Assembly: GCF_938015485.1 (NCBI RefSeq)
Contig: NZ_CALLVU010000164.1
Span: forward strand, 1 to 38,746
DNA length: 38,746 nt
DNA from: an uncultured Lachnoanaerobaculum sp.
GTDB lineage: Bacteria > Bacillota > Clostridia > Lachnospirales > Lachnospiraceae
Direction of reading: 5' to 3'
Positions 1-7,518 of the stretch are shown piece by piece. Made by a program: the position numbers and the translations under genes. The notes below the pieces were generated by a model, which was not told the DNA's origin, ran no database searches, and worked only from the letters and a program-made list of their open reading frames with translations. Positions within the stretch are counted from its first letter, which is position 1. Each line of letters starts with the position of its first letter.

Positions 1-178
1 TATGATAGTGGCGGGAGATCATGCAAAGAACGATATGGCAGGCGATGAGGATAGCTTTAAGAGTATACTTGAAGAGATGGACAAGAATGTCGACTTTGAG
101 CTTAAGGGACTTGGAGAGTATGATTTTGTCAGAAAGCTTATACTAAAACATGCTGATGAGGCGAAATATGTTTCATAA
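1..178 (+). CDS. cbiK: Sirohydrochlorin cobaltochelatase CbiK, C-terminal fragment
   Basis: Only the last 58 residues are in the window; the gene enters from the left in the frame whose first full codon is at base 2. The peptide begins MIVAGDHAKNDMAGDE and continues with a KGLGEY segment. Both are typical of the C-terminal half of CbiK, the ATP-independent chelatase that inserts cobalt into sirohydrochlorin in the anaerobic cobalamin pathway; the His of AGDH is a family metal-binding position. The stop codon overlaps the start of hemC by 11 bases, so the two genes are very likely translated from one mRNA. The presence of CbiK rather than CbiX or CobNST points to oxygen-independent B12 synthesis. 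Identification rests on a short fragment but the motif is distinctive. Confidence 0.85.
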   Translation, partial: MIVAGDHAKNDMAGDEDSFKSILEEMDKNVDFELKGLGEYDFVRKLILKHADEAKYVS

Positions 179-1094
179 AGAAATAATAAGGATCGGTACG
201 AGAAAAAGTGCTTTGGCACTTGCACAGACCGAATTGGTGGGGGATGCTATAAAAAATAGCTTCCCCCATATAAAAATAGAATATATTCCTATGAATACCC
301 TAGGGGATAAGAGGCTTGATATCTCCTTGCAGGAAATAGGCGGAAAAGGACTGTTCACAAAGGAGCTTGAAGAGGCGCTTATAAACGGTGATATAGATTT
401 GGCTATACATTCCGCAAAGGATTTGCCGCTTGAATTTGACGGCAGACTGAAGCTGATGCCTGTATTAAAAAGAGGCATTGTAAGAGATGTGCTGGTTGTA
501 AAAAATGATTGTCCCGCAGATTTGGAGATAAGAGATCTGCCTTACGGGTTCAGAATAGGAACAAGCTCAAAAAGAAGGTCGGAACAGGCCATCCTTTTAA
601 ACGATAATATAAAAGTGGTACCTATAAGAGGAAATGTACTTACAAGAATCGGTAAGATATTTTCAGGTGATACCGACGGAGTTATCTTGGCTAAGGCAGG
701 GCTTGACAGACTTTTGGGTGACAGAAAGTATGCGGCGGAATGTGAAGAGCTGCTTGGAAAAGTCAATATAACAGATATAAAAGAGACTGATATACTGCCG
801 GCACCGGCTCAGGGAATACTTTGTGCACAGTATGCGTCCGATGATATGGCGGAGGTTTTAAAAAAGATTCAGGATGAGACCTGCAATACCTTATTTAATG
901 CTGAAAGAAGATACTTAAGTGTATTACAGGCGGACTGTCATACAAGTGCAGGTATATATATAAAAAAGAACTTGGATGATTACAGTATAAATGCTTACTT
1001 TGAAGGTGAATATCAAAGTGCCGATACAAATGAAAAAGAACTTTTAGATACAGTGGAGAAAATAGCAATCAAACTTAAGAGGAAAGATGTTTAA
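168..1094 (+). CDS. hemC: Hydroxymethylbilane synthase (porphobilinogen deaminase)
   Basis: The 308-residue product joins four porphobilinogen molecules into hydroxymethylbilane, the linear precursor of uroporphyrinogen III, in the cytoplasm. It opens with IRIGTRKSALALAQ, carries the catalytic aspartate in LAIHSAKDLP, the APAQGIL segment, and the cysteine that holds the dipyrromethane cofactor in LQADCHTSAG near the C-terminus. Length matches the family. In-frame ATG codons also occur at 150 and 156, but 168 is chosen because GATGAGG lies six bases before it and because it places the conserved N-terminus correctly. The gene overlaps cbiK upstream and the cobA-hemD fusion downstream, so it is an internal operon gene. 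Confidence 0.95.
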   Translation: MFHKEIIRIGTRKSALALAQTELVGDAIKNSFPHIKIEYIPMNTLGDKRLDISLQEIGGKGLFTKELEEALINGDIDLAIHSAKDLPLEFDGRLKLMPVLKRGIVRDVLVVKNDCPADLEIRDLPYGFRIGTSSKRRSEQAILLNDNIKVVPIRGNVLTRIGKIFSGDTDGVILAKAGLDRLLGDRKYAAECEELLGKVNITDIKETDILPAPAQGILCAQYASDDMAEVLKKIQDETCNTLFNAERRYLSVLQADCHTSAGIYIKKNLDDYSINAYFEGEYQSADTNEKELLDTVEKIAIKLKRKDV

Positions 1095-2580
1095 TAAAGA
1101 AGTAAAAAAGGTTTCACTTGTAGGTGTGGGGCCGGGAGATGAAAATTTGCTCACATTAAAGGCGTTGGAATGTATACAAAATGCGGATGTGTTGGTATAT
1201 GACAATTTGATAAATCCTACTGTTTTAAACAAGGCGAGATTAGATGCAAAGCTTATATATGCCGGAAAGATATCGGGAAATCACTACCTGACTCAGGAGG
1301 AGATAAATGAGACTATTGCGGAGTATGCCGCATCGGGTGAATATGTAGTCAGATTAAAGGGGGGTGATCCCTATATTTTTGGCAGAGGCGGTGAGGAAGC
1401 CGAATACCTTATAGAAAGAGGTATTGATTTTGAGACAGTGCATGGAGTCAGCTCATTTTATGCAGGACTTGGATATGCAGGTATACCGATTACATTCAGA
1501 GGTGAGGCGACATCATTTCATGTCTTTACCGGGCACAGAAAAAAGGGAGAGCCGCTTGACCTTGATTTTAAAAATATTGCAAAGAGTGACGGCAGTCTTG
1601 TATTTTTGATGGGAATATCCAATCTTCCTCTTATAGTGAACGGACTGCTCTCAAACGGTATGAATCCGCATATCGGTGCCGCCATTGTTGAAAACGGTAC
1701 AAGGTACAATCAAAGAGTGTTCAGAGGTGAACTTTGCAGTATAGAAGACATTGCGAAAAGAGAAAATATAGTTTCACCTGCATTGATTGTAGTGGGCGAG
1801 GTGTGCAAAAAGGATTTGTCGTTCTTTAATAAATTAAAGCTGCCGCTTTCAGGTAAAAATATACTTTTGACTGCAACGAGAGAGCTTGTAGAAAAAATGA
1901 CAAAAAGATTTAAGGATACGGGAGCTAATATATGTGAGATGAGTCTTATTGCAACTAAAGAGATAGAGATAGAAAAAGAAAAGCTTGTATCTGAGCTGAA
2001 TGATTCCACGCATATTTTATTTACCAGCTCAAACGGTGTGGATATATTTTTTGAACAGATAAAAAGATACGGTATTGATATCAGAAGTCTCTATAATAAG
2101 AAGATATGCGTTATAGGCAGCGGAAGCGGGGAAGCTTTGAATAAATACGGAGTGAATGCCGACTTTATTCCAAGTAAATTTGATTCAAAAAGCTTCTTAG
2201 ATGAAATTCTTCCAAAACTTGATAAAGACAGTAAGGTCCTTATGCTCAGGGCAAAGATCGGAAGTGATGTATTGCCGAAAGGACTTAAGAGTGCGGGAAT
2301 AGCCTATAGCGATATTCCTGTTTATGATACGCTCATTGACCATAGGAAAAAGTTTGAACTTAACAAGGATATAGAAAACTTTGACTATGTGGTGGTTGCA
2401 AGTGCAAGCGGGGCAAAAGCTCTTGTGGAAATGATTGAAGATAAAAAAGAGCTTTCAGGAAAAGTGGTTTCAATAGGACCTGTGACCACAAATGCACTTG
2501 TAGAACTTGGTATAGAAAATATAATTACAGCAAAGCAATATGATGTAGAGGGAATAATAGATGCAATCAAAAAATTATAA
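1087..2580 (+). CDS. cobA-hemD: Uroporphyrinogen-III C-methyltransferase / uroporphyrinogen-III synthase fusion
   Basis: This 497-residue protein fuses two enzymes. Residues about 8-245 form a SAM-dependent methyltransferase that makes precorrin-2: VGVGPGDENLLTLKA at the start, then VVRLKGGDPYIFGRGGEE and the AGIP segment. Residues about 255-497 form the HemD domain that cyclises hydroxymethylbilane with D-ring inversion; it starts GKNILLTATREL and contains ILFTSSNGVDIFF and VVVASASGAKALVE. Such fusions are common in Clostridia and channel the product toward siroheme and cobalamin. Two usually conserved methyltransferase residues look altered: the proline of the VVPG motif is His (TVHGVSS) and the His of the THR motif is Phe (ITFRG). 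The start overlaps hemC by eight bases and the end overlaps hemL by 20. Confidence 0.93.
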   Translation: MFNKEVKKVSLVGVGPGDENLLTLKALECIQNADVLVYDNLINPTVLNKARLDAKLIYAGKISGNHYLTQEEINETIAEYAASGEYVVRLKGGDPYIFGRGGEEAEYLIERGIDFETVHGVSSFYAGLGYAGIPITFRGEATSFHVFTGHRKKGEPLDLDFKNIAKSDGSLVFLMGISNLPLIVNGLLSNGMNPHIGAAIVENGTRYNQRVFRGELCSIEDIAKRENIVSPALIVVGEVCKKDLSFFNKLKLPLSGKNILLTATRELVEKMTKRFKDTGANICEMSLIATKEIEIEKEKLVSELNDSTHILFTSSNGVDIFFEQIKRYGIDIRSLYNKKICVIGSGSGEALNKYGVNADFIPSKFDSKSFLDEILPKLDKDSKVLMLRAKIGSDVLPKGLKSAGIAYSDIPVYDTLIDHRKKFELNKDIENFDYVVVASASGAKALVEMIEDKKELSGKVVSIGPVTTNALVELGIENIITAKQYDVEGIIDAIKKL

Positions 2581-3856
2581 AAAATCGGAAAAGTATTTTG
2601 ATTTATCAAAGAAATATATTCCGGGAGGGGTGAACTCTCCCGTTCGTGCCGCAAGAGCGGTACACTGTGACCCTGTTTTTATAAAATCGGCTCTCGGCTC
2701 AAAGATATATGATGTGGACGGCAACGAATATATAGATTATGTATGTTCATGGGGACCTGCGATATTGGGACATGCCTATCCTACAGTGACAGAGAAGGTA
2801 AAGAAGGCGCTGAAAAAGGGATTAAGCTTCGGAGCGCCTACCAAAAAGGAGTATACTCTTGCGGAGATGATAAATGAGGCAATGCCTGTTATGGAGCAGG
2901 TAAGGCTTGTAAACTCAGGTACAGAGGCCACTATGAGTGCTATAAGACTGGCAAGAGGATATACAAAGAAGGATTTGATTATAAAGTTTACAGGATGTTA
3001 TCACGGACATTCGGACGGTCTTTTGGTAAAGGCGGGAAGCGGAGTACTTACCGAGGCGATTTCTTCAAGCGGCGGTGTACCGAGTGACTATGCAAGGGAT
3101 ACTCTTGTAGCGGAGTTTAACGACTCCAAGAGTGTAAGCGCACTTTTTGATAAGTACAAGGGTAAGATTGCCGCAATTATAGTGGAGCCTGTAGCCGCAA
3201 ATATGGGTGTGATACCTCCAAAAGAAGGCTTCCTTGAGTTTTTAAGAAAAATCACAACAGAGAATGATGCGCTTTTGATATTTGATGAAGTTATAACAGG
3301 ATTCAGATTGGCAAAGGGCGGTGCCTGTGAGTACTACGGTATAGAGCCTGATATTGTTACAATCGGTAAGATTGTCGGCGGAGGTATGCCTCTTGCAGCT
3401 TATGGCGGAAAGAAAGAAATCATGGCATGTATCAGTCCTTTGGGTGATGTGTATCAGGCAGGTACACTTAGCGGCAATCCTATAGCCACCGCTGCAGGTA
3501 TAGCCACATTAAAAGAGCTTTTTGAACATCCTGAAATCTATAAGAATATAGATGAGAGCACAAAAACTCTTGCTGAAGGTATTGAAAAAATAATGAATTC
3601 AGATAAAAAGAGAGTACATATAAACAGAGTAGGTTCTTTGATGTCAGTATTCTTTACTGCAAAAGATGTGAGCTGTTACGAGGATGTGCTTAGTTGTGAC
3701 CTTGATAAATATGCAAGCTACTACAGATTTTTAAGAGATAACGGTATATATATCGCACCGAGTCAGTTTGAGGCGGCTTTTATATCCGCAGCACATGACA
3801 GTGAAGATATAAAGAATACACTGGATGTAATAAAGAGATTTGGGGGAGTTGAATGA
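2561..3856 (+). CDS. hemL: Glutamate-1-semialdehyde 2,1-aminomutase
   Basis: The 431-residue PLP enzyme converts glutamate-1-semialdehyde to 5-aminolevulinate, the second step of the C5 pathway. The sequence shows the family signature PGGVNSPVRA near the N-terminus, LVNSGTEATMSAIRLARGYT, the FDEVITGFR aspartate that contacts the PLP ring, and the Schiff-base lysine in TIGKIVGGGMPLAAYGG. Length fits the family. The ATG at 2561 lies inside the end of the cobA-hemD frame and is preceded by GAGGGA, which supports translational coupling. The end overlaps hemA by four bases (ATGA). Having hemL and hemA side by side keeps the two aminolevulinate-forming enzymes together. Confidence 0.96.
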   Translation: MQSKNYKKSEKYFDLSKKYIPGGVNSPVRAARAVHCDPVFIKSALGSKIYDVDGNEYIDYVCSWGPAILGHAYPTVTEKVKKALKKGLSFGAPTKKEYTLAEMINEAMPVMEQVRLVNSGTEATMSAIRLARGYTKKDLIIKFTGCYHGHSDGLLVKAGSGVLTEAISSSGGVPSDYARDTLVAEFNDSKSVSALFDKYKGKIAAIIVEPVAANMGVIPPKEGFLEFLRKITTENDALLIFDEVITGFRLAKGGACEYYGIEPDIVTIGKIVGGGMPLAAYGGKKEIMACISPLGDVYQAGTLSGNPIATAAGIATLKELFEHPEIYKNIDESTKTLAEGIEKIMNSDKKRVHINRVGSLMSVFFTAKDVSCYEDVLSCDLDKYASYYRFLRDNGIYIAPSQFEAAFISAAHDSEDIKNTLDVIKRFGGVE

Positions 3857-5025
3857 TTTTACTTCTGAGTCTCAGCTTTAAGAATACTCCGCAAAAGGTT
3901 AGAGAATATTTTGCCTTTGGGGATGAGGACAAGAAAAAACTGCTTCTTACATTGTGCAGTGAAGAACCTATAGATGAGGCGGCTGTACTTGTGACCTGTA
4001 ACAGAACGGAGATATATATAAGTACACATGAAGAGAATACCAATACTTTGATAAGCCTTATTCTAAAAAAGTGTGAAGATATTATAGGTGCGGATATAGA
4101 GCATTTGAGAGATTATATACTGTGCTATACCGGTAGGGGTGCTGTAAGCCATTTATATATGGTAAGTGCAGGGCTTGATTCAATGCTTATCGGAGAAGAC
4201 CAAATCCTCGGGCAGGTAAAGGATGCTATAGAATTTGCAAGAAAATGTAACACTTCACATCTTTACCTGAATACTCTCTTTAGAGATGCCGTTACCGAGG
4301 CAAAGAAGATAAAGACGGATACTCTTATATCAAAGTCCGGAGTATCTACCGCAACTCTTGCATTAAGAGTCGCAAAGGATGAGTTGTCGGGCTTTGAGGG
4401 GAAGAAGCTGCTTATAATAGGTGCTTCAGGTAAGATAGGAAGCATTGTATTAAAGAACGCACTAAGCTACGATTTTTCACAAATTTATGTCACAAAGAGA
4501 AGCCACAATATAGATATGTCACCTAATGCAAAGGGAAAGGTAAGTATAATCGAATACAATGACAGATATAAGTATGTGGATGATGCGGATATTATAATCT
4601 CTTCCACGAGCGGACCGCATTTTACTTTGACTATGGAGCATATAAAAAATAGCTTAAGTAAAGCCTGCAAAAAGATATTTGTGGATTTGGCTCTGCCGTG
4701 TGATATTGATGAGAGAATAAGGAGCTTGGAAGGTGTATCCTATTACAATATGGACGATATGAAAAAATATGCCGAGGAAAACAACGAAAAGAAAAAGCTC
4801 AGTATTGAAAAAGCAAGGGAGATGGTGACAGACGGAGTAGAGAAATTCTTAAAATGGGAGTTGTTTCAGGAAAATTGGCAAGTCTTTTTGGATGCGACAA
4901 AGAGTCTTGAAAAAGAAATAGCAAGAATCGGTGAGAGAAAGACGCTTGAACATCTGTTTTATAAGATTAGGGATAACGGAAGTCTGGAGGCACTACAATC
5001 ACTGATTGACACGCTTTCAAGCTAA
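3853..5025 (+). CDS. hemA: Glutamyl-tRNA reductase
   Basis: This 390-residue NADPH enzyme reduces glutamyl-tRNA(Glu) to glutamate-1-semialdehyde, the committed step of tetrapyrrole synthesis in this operon. The catalytic cysteine is seen in VLVTCNRTEIYIS, followed by the substrate-domain motif MLIGEDQILGQVKDA and a Rossmann segment KLLIIGASGKIGSIVLKNA. The C-terminal helical dimerisation region is present but rather short, so the protein is at the low end of the family length. It starts in a four-base ATGA overlap with hemL and is the last gene before a terminator. The N-terminus is abrupt (MILLLSLSFKNTP) but leaves the catalytic domain complete. Confidence 0.93.
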   Translation: MILLLSLSFKNTPQKVREYFAFGDEDKKKLLLTLCSEEPIDEAAVLVTCNRTEIYISTHEENTNTLISLILKKCEDIIGADIEHLRDYILCYTGRGAVSHLYMVSAGLDSMLIGEDQILGQVKDAIEFARKCNTSHLYLNTLFRDAVTEAKKIKTDTLISKSGVSTATLALRVAKDELSGFEGKKLLIIGASGKIGSIVLKNALSYDFSQIYVTKRSHNIDMSPNAKGKVSIIEYNDRYKYVDDADIIISSTSGPHFTLTMEHIKNSLSKACKKIFVDLALPCDIDERIRSLEGVSYYNMDDMKKYAEENNEKKKLSIEKAREMVTDGVEKFLKWELFQENWQVFLDATKSLEKEIARIGERKTLEHLFYKIRDNGSLEALQSLIDTLSS

Positions 5026-5046
5026 AAATTTGTGCCATTTTTTATG

Positions 5047-5077
5047 AGGTCTTATTTGAAATATAAGGCCTTTTTTT
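5047..5077 (+). terminator. Intrinsic terminator after hemA
   Basis: AGGTCTTAT (5047-5055) pairs with ATAAGGCCT (5063-5071) across a seven-base loop, with one G-U pair, and is followed by a run of seven T. It lies 21 bases after the hemA stop and closes the tetrapyrrole operon. Confidence 0.85.
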
Positions 5078-5203
5078 GACTCTAAAAAACATCATTATAT
5101 ACAATTATATCAGATAATAATATATATATAGCGAAAATAGATTTTTTAAAAAGTTTTTGCAAATAAAAAATAGCATAAAAAATATAAAACAAATAATAAA
5201 ATA

Positions 5204-5233
5204 TTGAAAAATAGCTTAAAAGTATGTTATTAT
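5204..5233 (+). promoter_or_regulatory. Candidate sigma-A promoter upstream of the first degV
   Basis: TTGAAA (5204-5209) is followed after 18 bases by TATTAT (5228-5233). It sits in a very AT-rich part of the 376-base gap between hemA and degV. If used, transcription would start near 5240 and give a leader of about 160 bases. A second TTGACA occurs near 5258 but has no good -10 partner. Based on consensus matching only. Confidence 0.5.
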
Positions 5234-5300
5234 ATATATGCATAAAGAATTGCACAAATTGACAGTAGATTGACTTGATATGTTAGACAGAAATAAAGGG

Positions 5301-5372
5301 TGAACCGGTCCTTATATTGAAGTATTTTTAATGGACGTAAGCAGTACTTCAGTATTAAATACATTCGGTTAG
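5301..5372 (+). ncRNA. Foldable 5' leader of degV, possible cis-regulatory RNA
   Basis: An 11-base stem is seen: 5314-5324 (ATATTGAAGTA) pairs with 5345-5355 (TACTTCAGTAT), with one G-U pair and a 20-base loop. An outer pairing is possible between AACCG (5303-5307) and CGGTT (5366-5370). The loop bases GGAC (5333-5336) could also pair with GTCC (5308-5311) just 5' of the stem, like a pseudoknot. No T-run follows, so it is not a plain terminator. No known riboswitch class was recognised. The fold is inferred by eye. Confidence 0.4.
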
Positions 5373-5401
5373 GTTACAAAAAAACGTTAGGAGGTATAGT
5401 C

Positions 5402-6283
5402 ATGGAGGACTATATTTTATCATGCAGCTCCACCGCAGATATGACTAACGGGTATTACTCTAGTAGGGATATTCATCATATTGACAGTACATATTCTATT
5501 GATGGACAGACATATGATGAAAGTATGGGAGAGAGCGTGCCTTTATCGGATTTCTATGAGAAGATGAGAAATGGTATAAATCCGACAACAAGTCAAATCG
5601 ACATGGCAGATTACAAGGAATACTTTAAGAAATTTTTGGAAGACGGTAAGGATGTATTACATATTTGTCTTTCATCAAGTATATCCGATTCGTATCTGAC
5701 CGCGACGGCAGCAGCAAAGGAACTAAAGGGGGAATATCCTGAAAGACAATTACATGTAGTAGACTCTTTGTCCGCATCGGCAGGTATGGGCTTGCTGATT
5801 GACATTTTGGCGGACAAAAGGGACGAGGGAATGCCTATTGACAAATTGAAGCTCTATGCGGAGAATTCAAAAAAGTATATCAATCATTGGTTTTTCTCAA
5901 CAGACCTGACTACTTATCTGAAAGAAGAAAGCTTGACAAACTTTACATATAAGATAGGTAAGACTCTTAATTTCTGTCCGCTTATGTGTGTAGACGGTGA
6001 GGGTAAGCTGGTCGTGATTGAAAAAGTGAAGACCAAGAAAAAGACTATGGAAGCCATTGTTTCAAGAATGGAAGTACAGGCGGTCGACGGCAAGAGATAT
6101 ACCGGAAAATGTTTTATCAGCCACGCAGATTCAGAAAAAGAGGCCACAAAACTTGCAAGTATGCTTGAGGCCCGCTTCCCAAATCTGAAAGGGAATGTTG
6201 AAGTAAAAGAGATAGGTCATATAATAGGGGCACACACCGGTCCGGGAACAGTCGCAGTATTTTTTATTGGAGACAAAAGATAA
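5402..6283 (+). CDS. DegV family fatty-acid-binding protein (first copy)
   Basis: The 293-residue product has the two-domain DegV (FakB-like) fold. Members bind a fatty acid and, in Gram-positive bacteria, present it to the kinase FakA for phosphorylation and use in phospholipid synthesis. Visible family marks are the N-terminal Asp-containing STADMTNGYY region, the TTSQID segment, the serine-rich ICLSSSISDSY that contacts the carboxylate, and the C-terminal GAHTGPGTVAVFF. A strong GGAGG lies just before the ATG. It has its own candidate promoter, a long leader and a terminator, so it appears monocistronic. A second, diverged DegV lies at 28476-29342. FakA is not in view, so a role in fatty-acid uptake is inference from the family. 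Confidence 0.88.
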   Translation: MEDYILSCSSTADMTNGYYSSRDIHHIDSTYSIDGQTYDESMGESVPLSDFYEKMRNGINPTTSQIDMADYKEYFKKFLEDGKDVLHICLSSSISDSYLTATAAAKELKGEYPERQLHVVDSLSASAGMGLLIDILADKRDEGMPIDKLKLYAENSKKYINHWFFSTDLTTYLKEESLTNFTYKIGKTLNFCPLMCVDGEGKLVVIEKVKTKKKTMEAIVSRMEVQAVDGKRYTGKCFISHADSEKEATKLASMLEARFPNLKGNVEVKEIGHIIGAHTGPGTVAVFFIGDKR

Positions 6284-6296
6284 TTATAAGTAAAAG

Positions 6297-6350
6297 ATGC
6301 TTAGATCAGTATTGAAAAGTTTTCTTTCGATACTTGTCCAAGCATTTTTT
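6297..6350 (+). terminator. Intrinsic terminator after degV
   Basis: A long imperfect hairpin joins ATGCTTAGATCAGTAT (from 6297) with ATACTTGTCCAAGCAT (to 6345), using a few wobble pairs and a large loop, and ends in a run of six T. Confidence 0.75.
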
Positions 6351-6366
6351 GTTTGCATTCTCACTA

Positions 6367-6395
6367 TTGTTACATCGGCGTTTAGGATATATAAT
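6367..6395 (+). promoter_or_regulatory. Candidate sigma-A promoter of the dehydrogenase/glycan operon
   Basis: TTGTTA (6367-6372), a 17-base spacer, then a perfect TATAAT (6390-6395). It lies between the degV terminator and the dehydrogenase start at 6456, giving a leader of about 55 bases. One of the best promoter matches in the window. Confidence 0.7.
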
Positions 6396-6455
6396 AATAG
6401 TATTTGATTGAAGTAATAAGTGTATTATTTTGAAAGGACAAGGGCAAAGAAAGTA

Positions 6456-7517
6456 ATGGAAGCATTTGCACTGGTAGAAAGGAATAGGGCCGAGATCATA
6501 GATGCACAAAGACCGGTACTTAAAAGTGAGTACAATGCTATACTGACTCCGGTGGCTATATCTGTATGTACATCTGATGTAAATACTGTATACGGCTCAG
6601 GTTCAAAAAAGCCTGACAATCTTATTTTAGGACATGAAGCGGTAGCAAGAGTGGTTAAGGTAGGTGAAAATGTAAGAGATTTCAAAGAAGGAGATATTGT
6701 GGCAGTGCCTTCCATGACTCCGAATTTTCATGACAAGGATATACAGGACGGTAATCTTTTGCATGCAGGGGCAAACTTCAGTGCAAATACACTTGGAAGA
6801 AGTACTCCCGGAGTCTTTGCAAGAGAGTTTGAAGTGGCGGATGCAAATCTTAATCTGGCACTTTTGCCTGAGGGAGTAAGCATTGGCAGCGCACTTATGT
6901 GTGTTGATATGGCGACAACGGGCTTTACAGGTGCAGAGAGGGTGAACTTCGGAGATACGGTTGCAGTACTTGGCATAGGCGGTGTAGGTCTGATGGCAAT
7001 ATGCGGTGCAGCGCTTCGCGGTGCCGGAAGGATTATTGCGGTAGGCAGCAGAGGTGCAAGTATTCCTCTTGCATATGAGTACGGAGCGAGTGAAGTAATA
7101 TCTTATAAAGAACACAATATAGTCGAATATGTCCTTAAAGCGACAAATAATAAGGGAGCAGATGTGGTAATAATTGCAGGAGGCAATGATAGGACTTTTT
7201 CAGATGCGATAGATATGGTAAGATATGGTGTCGGAAAGGTTGTGAATCTTAAGCTTTTTACCGGAGACGGAAGTATGGAGATACCGAAGTTTTCTTCAGG
7301 AAGAGGTATGTCAGGCAAAAGTATATATATGGAGCTTGGAAAAGGCGGAAGAGTCAGGATGGAAAGACTCTTATCCATGGTAAAGTACAAAAGGTTTGAA
7401 CCCGACAAGATGATTACACATACATTCAAAGGATTTGAGAATGTGGTGGAAGCATTACAGCTTATGAAAGATAAGGGTAATGATGTTATAAAGACAATGA
7501 TACTTACAGGATGGTAG
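6456..7517 (+). CDS. Zinc-dependent alcohol dehydrogenase, secondary-alcohol dehydrogenase type
   Basis: The 353-residue product resembles the NADP-dependent secondary alcohol dehydrogenases of Clostridium beijerinckii and Thermoanaerobacter. Catalytic zinc ligands of that group are all present: Cys38 (SVCTSD), His60 (ILGHEAV) and Asp151 (CVDMATTGF). GIGGVG (173-178) is the dinucleotide loop, and GSR (197-199) plus Tyr217 match the NADP-binding residues of the family. The proton-relay His of the family (CTSDIHTV) is Asn43 here. The start is set at ATG 6456, giving the usual N-terminus and length; a GTG at 6420 would add 12 unconserved residues. It begins two bases before the stop-to-start junction with a glycosyltransferase, so it may serve glycan precursor synthesis, but its substrate cannot be read from sequence. 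Confidence 0.85.
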   Translation: MEAFALVERNRAEIIDAQRPVLKSEYNAILTPVAISVCTSDVNTVYGSGSKKPDNLILGHEAVARVVKVGENVRDFKEGDIVAVPSMTPNFHDKDIQDGNLLHAGANFSANTLGRSTPGVFAREFEVADANLNLALLPEGVSIGSALMCVDMATTGFTGAERVNFGDTVAVLGIGGVGLMAICGAALRGAGRIIAVGSRGASIPLAYEYGASEVISYKEHNIVEYVLKATNNKGADVVIIAGGNDRTFSDAIDMVRYGVGKVVNLKLFTGDGSMEIPKFSSGRGMSGKSIYMELGKGGRVRMERLLSMVKYKRFEPDKMITHTFKGFENVVEALQLMKDKGNDVIKTMILTGW

Positions 7518-7518
7518 A

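Noticed and set aside
5078..5401. Cobalamin riboswitch between hemA and degV
   Set aside because: The B12-box was not found, and the leader reads into degV, not into a cobalamin gene.
6420..6455. GTG start giving the dehydrogenase 12 more residues
   Set aside because: The extra residues are basic and not family-like; ATG 6456 gives the expected N-terminus and length.
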